Shown piece by piece: positions 54,654 to 64,000 of a stretch of 64,000 nucleotides of DNA. Numbering within the stretch: position 1 is the first letter of the stretch; every line of letters starts with the position of its first letter. Where the stretch lies: positions 2,914,001 through 2,978,000 of the forward strand of contig BLLK01000045.1 in NCBI GenBank assembly GCA_021927905.1, given 5' to 3'. A model generated the notes under the pieces. It did no database searches. It worked only from the letters and a program-made list of their open reading frames with translations, and was not told the DNA's origin. The translations under genes were made by a program, and so were the position numbers. The DNA is from Chaetoceros tenuissimus (Eukaryota; Bacillariophyta; Thalassiosirophyceae; Chaetocerotales; Chaetocerotaceae).

Positions 54654-55105
54654 TACTTTGTGTATACTTTTTCCGATTATATGTATCTTTGATCCTTTGA
54701 AGTCTCAACCCACAAAGTCCAGAATGTCCAACCTATTTTTTGCAATGGACCTGTACTAGCTATTATTAGGTATAAGGATATGCTACAGAGTATGCAGTGT
54801 TCCGTACAAGTAATTTATTTTGCTATGAAGAGGAAAAGGCAGTTGATGGCAACCTTCTCAAATTGTTTGGCCGTTTTTTGAATTTCCACATAAAGAGCGG
54901 TTAAATAGAAGTTACGTCTAAAATTGGTCAATCTACATGGGATTCGACATTCCACTCGCCAAAATGAATCATTTAATGGAGGAAAGAAAAACGCAAAACA
55001 CAAGCGATGCAATCGAGATATTGACTGTGGAGCTGATCATCTAATCAATCAGTAACTTGTGAACATTCAAAGATCATAACAATTGCAGCCAAGAACAAGT
55101 TAAAA
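54654..55105. other. divergent intergenic region
   Basis: 452 bp between two divergent ATGs (54653 minus, 55106 plus). Nothing recognised apart from likely promoters. Confidence 0.35.
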
Positions 55106-56620
55106 ATGGCACCAAAGAATTCCAACGGGTTTCCGACCTACAGGACAGCACAGATTATGAGGAACTCATCTCATGAATACAATGATGGAGTTTTCGTCGA
55201 TACCTCGAACGATAAAGACCTCGACAACCTTGAAGTGGACTATGATAACAACGTGACAAACCTGTATAATTACATTTCAAACTCTCAATGGCAAGAAGCG
55301 CTTACGGCTGTTCGTAACAATCCTATTGAAGCAAGGACATGGGTAGTTCGTTACCATGAAGACAGTGATCAAGGAATGATGTGGCGATTCCTTCCCATTC
55401 ACTCAGCTGCTGCGAGACAACCCCCGGAGGCTGTTATCCAGGCTTTGATCCAAGCATATCCGAAAGGAGTCACCTGTTGTGATGATCAAGGAAAGTATGC
55501 GCTTCATTATGCTGCTGGAAATCAGGCTTCAACAGGTGTCATTCGTTCCTTAATTGATGCATTCCCTACAGCAGCTACCACTAGCGATCCAGAGGGTAAA
55601 ATCCCTATTCATTGGATGGCAATCTCTGGACCTTTTGAACCTAGTGCCATCGCACCACTTGTAGAAGCAAGCAAGCAACTATACAACATTGTCGATGATG
55701 AAGGTTGGACTCCATTGGAATATGCATACGACAGTACTTATCCCTACAAACAAGAAATGATTGATGCACTCAAAGAAGGCGATTCTCCACGTAAACGTAT
55801 GCCTATTTCTTCTATTCCAACTGATTTGCCACATGATTCCATGGGATATCCTTCACCTCTCAGTGTATTTTCTAATTTTTCACCTCGCAGACAACAGGGA
55901 AGTAGCGCCTATGGTTCCGGTGCAAGTGTGCGATCAGTCAACACTGCCATGTCTAGAGGTACCACAAACAAGACTATTGCAAAGTACAAAGCGCAAATTG
56001 TCAAACTAAAAGCTGAACTAGCCTACAATCGTGCATCACACGAAGAAAAAGTCATGAATCAGCAAGAAGAACATGATGATGAAATTGAAAAATTAGATTC
56101 AGCCATTAATGCAGAGATTGAAAAGGGGCGTAGAGCAAAGGAACAACTTAATGCAAAAAATCAATACATCATGTACAAGGAACAAAAGATTACTTCTTGT
56201 GATAAAGAATTGGCACATTTCAATGAAGTCAATGCTAGACTCTCTGCTGAAATCGAGACTCTTTCTCAACAAATGCGAAATGAAAAGAATACAGTTGGAG
56301 AATATAAATTGAGAATCACATCGTTGCAAACTAAAATGAAGGATATGTCAAGAGATCAAGAGAATATTACAAAGAGTTTGGAGGCATTGGAGGCTGATGC
56401 TCAAAAGGCAAGTGAATTGAGAAGAAAGAAGTTACAAGCCTTGTTTGATGAAGAGATGAAGGAACAGAGAGAATTAAAGGAAATGAAAAAGGTTTATGGA
56501 ATCTTATTGGGTGGACCTACCATTCGAGAAGCATTGGCACAGCAAAAGAATTTAATGAAGAATTGCGAGGCTGTATTGGAAGACTGCGAGGTACGAGATG
56601 ATGTCGATGCATGGTCGTAG
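55106..56620 (+). CDS. ankyrin-repeat protein with C-terminal coiled coil
   Basis: Single exon, 504 aa, ATG at 55106. Residues from about 60 to 240 hold ankyrin-like repeats of the diatom type: LPIHSAAARQPPEAVIQALI, YPKGVTCCDDQGKYALHYAA, IPIHWMAISG and WTPLEYAYDS. A Ser/Pro-rich linker follows (about 240-295). Residues 295-475 are a long coiled coil with many heptads (for example KLDSAINAEIEKGRRAKEQL). Diatom genomes carry many proteins with this repeat type. A scaffold role is likely, but the partner is unknown. Confidence 0.8.
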   Translation: MAPKNSNGFPTYRTAQIMRNSSHEYNDGVFVDTSNDKDLDNLEVDYDNNVTNLYNYISNSQWQEALTAVRNNPIEARTWVVRYHEDSDQGMMWRFLPIHSAAARQPPEAVIQALIQAYPKGVTCCDDQGKYALHYAAGNQASTGVIRSLIDAFPTAATTSDPEGKIPIHWMAISGPFEPSAIAPLVEASKQLYNIVDDEGWTPLEYAYDSTYPYKQEMIDALKEGDSPRKRMPISSIPTDLPHDSMGYPSPLSVFSNFSPRRQQGSSAYGSGASVRSVNTAMSRGTTNKTIAKYKAQIVKLKAELAYNRASHEEKVMNQQEEHDDEIEKLDSAINAEIEKGRRAKEQLNAKNQYIMYKEQKITSCDKELAHFNEVNARLSAEIETLSQQMRNEKNTVGEYKLRITSLQTKMKDMSRDQENITKSLEALEADAQKASELRRKKLQALFDEEMKEQRELKEMKKVYGILLGGPTIREALAQQKNLMKNCEAVLEDCEVRDDVDAWS

Positions 56621-57464
56621 GCAATAACATGCGTGAGATTCGAATACATACTTTTGAAAGGGTAGATCTCATTACATTGAATGCGTCGGGTAGGGGAAGG
56701 GACAATGAAAAGACCATTACTACATAAATGATGGAAATTAGAAATCCTTATTAACTTCTTTGGTTTCATAGATTACTTTATAAAAAATATAGAGAAAAGA
56801 AATCATTTTCATTTTACAACCGTTTATGATAGATTCAAGATACTTTATGTTGTAATGTAAGTTGAACTTGAAGCCTATGCCAAGAAATACAAAGATTTTC
56901 AGTTTGATATCCCAAGCCATATCCGTATTTTCCATGTGCATCGACAGACAAGACTTGAATATCTGCAAATACAGCCTATCTCAAAGCCTACAAGACCTAA
57001 ATTCCATCTCAAACTAAGACTGCCAGGTGCAAACCGCCAATAACGGCTCAAGGATGAAAGTGTATTGGACACTTTTCAAAATTGTTAAACTACATGTATT
57101 TAGCTCTATTTTTGTCTCTTTCATGTCGAAATAGCCAATTATCCATATCCAACTTTCTGACCTTCCTTTCAATTTAAACGTTGTTTGTATTCAGCTTCAC
57201 GACGAGGCACAACACGGCACACGAAACAAGAAGAGAGTATCAACATACCTTCAACACCTTTTCTCTTTCAGTCTGCTGCAACTCTATTAAGATAGAGGGA
57301 GGAGGCAGTTTTTACATTAGAGCTGAACAAACAAGAATCTCAAAAGCCATAGGTTTCTAGGAGCTAGGGCTAGAAAGTCTGATCCGAGATCGATCTTCAT
57401 AAACATATATTTAATGGACATATATTTCATAGGGGCAACACATCATTGAATAAAATACAACATC
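56621..57464. other. intergenic, about 840 bp
   Basis: AT-rich, holding the 3' UTR of the ankyrin gene and the promoter of the ARF-GEF gene. No gene, RNA or repeat recognised. Confidence 0.4.
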
Positions 57465-60400
57465 ATGTCTTCGAAGCCTCCTATCCCTAATTCTAAAACA
57501 GCAGCTAGCAACAATGTACCGAAGAAGAAGTCCAATCCTGTATCTCCGACCGGTCAGCTGCGATCACCTTCCAGAGCACCATCAGGAAACACTGGTATTT
57601 CTCAAGCCAAAATTCTGGTCAAGTCGATTCTTGATCAAGTCACCTTGAATGATTCCCCTCCAGTCAATGACTTCTTACTGACTAAAACTTCATCTGACAT
57701 TACCAGCTCGCTCTCATATAATAGTAATGCACAGCAATCTCTAGCAGATACGACCATCACTTCTCAATCTGGTAAATACAAGCAAGCATCGTATTCGAGA
57801 CAACAGCATATTCAAATTTTGCCTACTATTCAGTCACCCTCTGTCAATGACACTCACTCGAAAATGATGGAGCCATCGCCTACTGCTGCTGATGGAGGTG
57901 ACTCATTTGCTCTCTTGAATTCTCCTTCATTTGCAAATTCGCACATTAGTAAATCTTCAACTCCGCATTTACCGTCAATGGGATCTTCTCCTTTGCCTAA
58001 ATCCGTTAGTATCAAAACGCCTACAAGAAAAAATCATTTGCCGTTTCCACCTCCGCTACCAAATTCACAAGTAAATGCTGCTTCAAATTCATTGGGACAC
58101 GGTGCTGAAGTCTACATGGGGAATTTATCACTGGCACAATTGTGTATCAGAACTATGGAAAGTATACCTGACAACAATGGGAAAATGCCCAATTTACCAA
58201 AAAGGGAAAGCAATCCATTGTTACTTGCAGAAAGTAAAGATTCCATGTCTTCTTGGCAAAGGGATGTAGAAATGGCACCGACATTTGCAACTGACGAGGA
58301 GAGGAAACATGATCAAGATAAAAATGATGGTGCTTCCAAGCGGAAACAGTTTTTAGATTCATTAGATGATGGTCAAGTTTTATTTCCTGATGCCAACATG
58401 TCCTTGGACCATACGTCGGAAGAAGCATTATTAGAATTAACCAATACCATTTCCGAGTTAGAGGAAGAGGGTGTGGAAGATCGAGAAGATATGGTGCGAA
58501 ATGTTTCCAAAACAGATGGTGTTGTTTTATCTACTGTTGAAGAAGAAGTTGAACAGAAGGAAGCATTGCATACGGATATTTTGCCTCATCCAATGAATCA
58601 AAATCCAGATTTGCTTGCACCAAGTAGCTCCTTCTCTCCAAATTCCATGAGTAACAATACGAAATTAACCATGTCGCCAGATAAACCTCCAATGATGCCA
58701 AGAATGCAAATGTTTGGTTCGGAATATGCACGACATTTATCATCGGAATCACCATTTTCACCTATAGTCATGAAAGCAAAGAATAGGTCCTTTCCAAAAC
58801 GTAAAAAACGCGTTTCATCTAGTGCTGCTGCAGTATCGATGGTAGGACCTCAAAGTGAATTGGAACAAATTGCGCCTAATGAATCGGTAATCATGAATTC
58901 ATCCATGAAGACTGATAATACCAATATGACGAGAAAGAATTCCAATATGAGTGTCAGTACCATGTCAAACGCGTCCATTGCTGATTCTGTGACATTAGAG
59001 GAAGCACCAGCTGAAATCTTAAGTTCAGCAATTACAGATATTGTCGTTACTCATGGAAATGAAAAACCACCAAAGGGATACTACAGAATTTCACAAACAA
59101 GTAGTGGTACTGAAATTAATTCTCTCAAGTCTTCTAGCGGTGGAGGTCTTGGGAAAAAGAAGTCAAATGGGGTATTTTTAAATGTGAAAAAGGAACCAAA
59201 ATGGGATAGAGCAGTGCAAAGACCATGCGTCACTGCTTTGACAGTCATCTTTCCTGACAGAAATGAATTTGTGCCTCCGGGATATTGTGTTGTGAGAAGA
59301 TATACAAATGATTCAAGTGGAAAGAAAAGCAGAAAGGAGGATAAAGAAGACGACGATCATGGTTCATCCTCCTTCCCTGCAAATCTTAACTATGGAACAC
59401 ACGGCGAGAGAGTTTATCTTTGTTACAGACGGTCACGAGAAGGGAATCCAATCACTGGTCTAATTCCATTACATCCATCAAACAACGAACCTATTCCAGA
59501 AGGGTATACAGTATTGGAGAGGTCACCTCGAAACTTTGTAGCCGATATTAATTCCAAGGCAGGGCCATCTATTTTCCTTGCTTTTAGGCAGCGATTGGCA
59601 AATTTAGAAACTTTGCGACCATTGACTCTAGTTCTCTCCGTGCACTATTCTCAAGCGAGGCAAATAAATGAGAAGAAAAGGAAGCCAAAATTAAAAGCTT
59701 ATTATTGCACAGGTGGAACTGTTGTTCCGGCGGATGTTGGGAACTACCATATTATGGATAGGTCGACGCATCCATTGATCAGTCCATCTTCTGTTTCTAA
59801 TAGACTGAGCCTGATTCAAGCCTCGCGAATAAAAAATTCATCTTCTAGTGTTAATGGAGATAAAAGCAACGACGGCAAGAAATACGACGATTCCTCAACA
59901 TCAGACCGTGAATCATTAGCAAATGGTCTGGTTGGAGAGAGCTCGCAAGGCCCGAGCACGGAGTCACCAAATGCAGAACTTTCACTTCAATACAGCAATA
60001 GTTTTAAATCAGAAGAAAAATCCACTGTTGCCGGAGACATTGAATTGGAGTCAGCTTCTGAGGTTACATCTGATCAACCGAAAAATGAATCATTGATGAA
60101 TAATATTTTGAACATTGTTAACCAGATTTCACCTAAATATGGAAATGAAGAAAGATCAGTTGTAGGCGAAGATAGGTCGAAGAGCATAATAGTAGGAGAT
60201 ATTGTTGTTGAGTCTGATGTTCAATCCCAAACTTCTGAGGCATATAGTAAACCTGGAAATAACGAGGGCGGTGGGTCAATTGCAAGCAGTGCTAGAAACA
60301 ACATTTTTGCAATGAGAGAAGAAACAAATTTGGAAGCATGTTATGATGCAATGGCATTCATTCCACTTATTGAATCACCTATTGATACGATGGGAAAAGT

Positions 60401-63400
60401 GGATCAAAAGAATATTGAAATGCTACTCCAAACCAGAATAGCTGTCATCACTCCAATTCTCACTGCGTGTTACACTCATCATGGCGGTTCATCTCTTCTT
60501 GCTGTTGAAGGGCTACACAAGCTATTGAAAGATACTGATTTCTTCTTACCAGATGTCGCTCGATATGACGATCCTAGCTCGAATCAACGACTAACACTTC
60601 TTGATCTTTCCATACAAGTTGTCTGTGATGTTGCTAATTCTACATCACGCGAAACGAACTTTCTTCCTTGTATAGAATTTGTTGTGGAGGCGTCGCATTA
60701 CGCTAGAGGAAACCTGAATGCAAGAACCATTGGATACATGATGAGATTCTATCTTTTTGTTTTTTACTTTGGAGCAAGTATTCCAACCGCATCAAGTTGG
60801 CCAAAAAATAAGACAACCGGTTACTCGAGAAAGGAAGGACTTGATGAAGCTAATGATGTTCAATTGCTCAGTGAAGAAGAACTTGAACTACAAGCTGACG
60901 GACGACAGAAAGGTTATGTACCAGGAGGTGCACCACAAGCTGCAGCATTAGCGTTGAAGGAATTGATATCTATTTTCATATCTCGTTTACGAAAAATGAA
61001 ACAGGGTGGTCGAAAAGAAGTTGATGCACCTTCTAGTCCAAGCGCTAGTATTAATGATTTTGTGAGAGATTATGTTGAGTCCCTGGTTGATGGCGCATCT
61101 CATCAAGTCGATGTTTCTAACTACACCCAACTCGCGCTTCATCAGATTCATCGATCGGGAGGCAGTGAATTATTTTGGCATGACATGATGACTTCATGTG
61201 GAAGAGGTCTCTTTGGATCCGATGAAGGGTCATCAGCTGCATCAAAGGATTATTTTATTACCTCATTTGCGATCCTTGCAAGTATCGTCAAGATATCATC
61301 TGGAAAAGTTCGGAAGTTGAGCGAAAGCTCAGAATTTGTTCCAAGAGACATAGCAAGTAAACTTCTCAGTCTTGAAATGCTACATCATTACATTGCCCAG
61401 TGGGGTAAAACTTGCAAATTCAACCACATGTTGGAAAGCAAATCCGGTAAAGGTGGAGTAAACCTGAAGAACTCTACTTCGATAGCTACAATGGCTTACG
61501 GTATAAGACGCCTTGTGATTCCATGTCTGTTGTCGAACACGCGTTCTGGTCTTGAAGACATCAAGGTCTTTAGGCGAATGATGAGGATAGTGACTGAGCT
61601 TTGGTGCAACCCACTCATCAGGAAGTACCTCAAAATAGAAATTGGTGTCTTGATTGAGCACTTTGTTTTGAAATTCCTCAGACTGGGGCCCCAAGTATTA
61701 CCACCCAAGCGACTGAGTAAGACGAGTTCCTCTACTATTGACGATTTGACTGTTTCTCTACTTCCACAGCAGGTTTGCATTGTAAGCGAAATGAAGACAT
61801 GGTTTTCCGCTGAACCTAGAGACATCCTAGAGCTTTTCATGAATTTCGATCAAGTTGATGCCCAGAATAAGACTAGCTTCAATCTCTTACCAAGTACACA
61901 TTGGAAAATCACACAACAGATGGTTGGAGCCGTTTGTACTCTAGCTGAACAATGCACAGATATAGTCAGTGATCAGATTAGACTCACTAGAATCGATCTT
62001 GGTGAAGTAGACTCTCAATCAGTTGGAACACATCCCTCTCTTCAGCACACCGAAGATGATCTGAGAGAAATGGCACTGGTCAGAGAAGGGGCTCGGTACC
62101 TACAAGAGAAGTGTTTTGATACGATTTCTCAAATTTCTCGGTCACTAATGTTATGTGCAGCTGCAAGTTCAGGTGCGAGTTACAACTTACTTTCAAAGCT
62201 GAGAGAGAAACAGGAAAAAGAGAATGCGCGGAAACAAGCACCTGGTGACGACGATGACTCTTCAAAGGGATCTGGAGGAAATATGACAGTGAAATCTGTT
62301 TCGACTATTGGGAATATCGTTGGCGGTATCATGAATAAGAATAAGGACATGGCTTCACACACAGGTGGCTTCAGAATCCCTGAGTCTCCTCGTGCTCAAC
62401 GTCAGATCCCACAATTGACTTTAGGGGAGGACGATGGGGATGGAATCGTGGAATATTGGCAAACATCTATTGCAGCGGAAAGGAGAAAGAATATGAATCC
62501 ATCGCCAAGGGAGCTAAATGATAGTGGATCCAAACCCCCACGACGTGGATGGAACAGTAAAGGAGTACCAAGCACTCCAACTAGGTTAGCAAATACTTCC
62601 AACTTTAGGGGTTCTTCTCCACTTGCTGCAAAATCTCCAAGGCAAGATGACATGTCGATTATCTCATTTGCCGAGGAGTCTCTTCGTGGTGACCCTCAAA
62701 CGAATCAGAAGTTCGAAGATACTTTGAACACTGCCTTTGAAATTATGGAATCAAAGAGTCTCAAAAAGGCACTAGAGTACCTCGTTGCATGCAGTCTTCT
62801 CACTCCATCACCTAGAGATATAGCAACATTTCTTCGTCTCTACCAAACAAGGATTGATACAGCTGTTCTTGGTGATTATCTAGGAGAGGGAGGCAAGGAT
62901 GGTGATGAAGTAGAACACTACAACTTAATTCGCTTCTATTACACATCCGCGATCTCTTTTGTCGGCATGAATGTGGAGCAAGGGTAAGTCTTTTTCTGAA
63001 ATTCATGTACACTTCAACTCACGTCTCATGTAGTTGCTAATCGCTGCCATTCTGTTTTAGACTTCGCCACTTCCTTACCAACTGTGGCTTTCGTTTACCT
63101 GGAGAAGCTCAGAAGATTGATAGAATTATGACTACATTTTCTCAATGTTATTGGGAGGATAATGCAGGAGATCACGGGCGATGCCCTTTCCAAGATCAAG
63201 ATACTGTGTTTTTGATTGCATTTGCAATTATTATGCTGAACACTGATCTTCATAAACAGTCCATGTTTGCTGCGCCTCCAGGTCAGTCGAAATCAAAACA
63301 GAAACAACGAAAGAAAATGACAAAGCAAGAGTTTCTGAACAATTTGCGCGGTGTTGGGCATTCGGAGGATCTGTCCAAGGAATACTTATCAAACATTTAT

Positions 63401-64000
63401 GACTCCATTGAGAAGAATTCCATCGCTATCTATAAAGCACCAGAGAGTCATTCATTCCTTGATGGTGCACGTGGGAAGAAGACAATCAAATTCGCCACTG
63501 GAGAAACAGGTCATATTATTAAGGGCAATCTCGATCTTGCGGGCATGGTACGCCATATAATTAAGAGCGTGAAACCAAGCCAAGAACTTCTTCGTGGTCT
63601 ATCTGCTCATGAACATCCATACCTTACAATAAAGAACAAGAGGAAGAAAAAGACTAGGCGTCACATGGTACCTGAAGAATTGGTCCGTGCTGCATTCTCT
63701 TCTCTTTGGCATCATTTCCATGGTACAATCAATAGTGCATTAGATGCCGCACACTTAGATCCAAAGGGCCTTGAAAATTGTTTAGATGTGCTAATGTACT
63801 GTCTTTGCACAACCATTTGCCTGGACATGACAGTGGAACGTAACGCATTCACATCCCAATTAGTGAGAGTTAAGTTCTTCCGCGAAAATAGAGGCCTCGA
63901 AGAGGAAGAGGAGGATAAGGAATCACGTCCCTCCAAAAGGATCAGGGACCACTTGGATTACAAGAACGATCCATGGTATGTGCGAATCGAAAAGGCAGCT
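57465..64000 (+). CDS. large ARF guanine-nucleotide exchange factor with MABP and Sec7 domains (partial, runs off the window)
   Basis: Exon 1 (57465-62983) and exon 2 (63061 to the window end) join across a 77-bp intron inside the Sec7 domain (VGMNVEQG/LRHFLTN). About 2,150 residues are visible. The first 500 are disordered. Residues about 520-725 form a MABP beta-prism (ITDIVVTHGNEKPPKGYYRI, ALTVIFPDR, GYCVVRR, VYLCYRRS, GYTVLERS, FLAFRQR). A helical region follows (about 980-1600). The Sec7 domain starts near 1745 (FEDTLNTAFEIMESKSLKKA) and has IGDYLGE-like VLGDYLGE, the glutamic finger loop LPGEAQKIDRIM and FAIIMLNTDLH. Sec7 proteins load GTP on ARF GTPases at Golgi or endosomes. The C-terminal part and stop lie outside the window. 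Confidence 0.9.

Noticed and set aside
1-64000. Bacterial or phage origin of the S74 and repeat region
   Set aside because: The gene has eight GT-AG introns with consistent phases and a eukaryotic-type signal peptide, so it is a resident nuclear gene even if the S74 domain was acquired long ago.

Overview
This is nuclear DNA of a photosynthetic stramenopile, most likely a diatom. The support is: spliced genes with short GT-AG introns (54-177 bp); a secreted giant beta-solenoid protein with a peptidase S74 domain; a gametolysin-type (M11) protease with ShKT domains; signal peptides with Phe near the predicted cleavage site, as in diatom plastid presequences; several MYND genes; a small KTxK/PT-rich secreted protein; and AT-rich gaps between closely packed genes. 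I cannot name the species. Starts given here are the first usable ATG, and exon joins were read from splice sites plus frame.

Region 1 (about 0.57-18.65 kb) is one giant secreted-protein gene. It has eight introns, old diverged Gly/Ser repeats, an internal S74 self-cleaving chaperone domain, then two nearly perfect tandem arrays: 360 bp (120 aa) x about 8.5 and 498 bp (166 aa) x about 19. Several short noisy patches break the frame, and a rare combination of repeat variants occurs twice about 8 kb apart, each time just before a noisy patch, so the arrays are probably misassembled. The true 3' end is not seen. Noisy repeat runs directly into the C-terminal part of a sulfatase (18645-19316) that lacks its catalytic N-terminus.

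Region 2 (19.3-34.4 kb): a truncated paralogue of a secreted-protein gene, a TPR/MYND protein, a LysM-PHD-SNF2-RING helicase, the intact secreted-protein gene, a DTW-domain tRNA modification enzyme, another MYND protein, the small twin-CX9C gene CMC4 (split by an intron), a membrane prolyl-4-hydroxylase-like dioxygenase, and a tandem pair of small genes of which the second has an in-frame stop.

Region 3 (35.2-47.2 kb) is mostly housekeeping: an SLC25 carrier, a MATE transporter with a plastid-like presequence, a HIT zinc-finger protein, FCF2 (rRNA processing), V-ATPase subunit E, and a bifunctional fucokinase/GDP-fucose pyrophosphorylase.

Region 4 (47.3-64 kb): a secreted M11 metalloprotease whose three zinc histidines lie on three exons, the middle one a 20-nt microexon; a 7TM receptor-like protein; a small silaffin-like repeat protein; a disordered two-exon protein; an ankyrin/coiled-coil protein; and a large ARF-GEF (MABP plus Sec7) that runs off the window. 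No tRNA, rRNA, CRISPR, retroelement or virus-like element was recognised.
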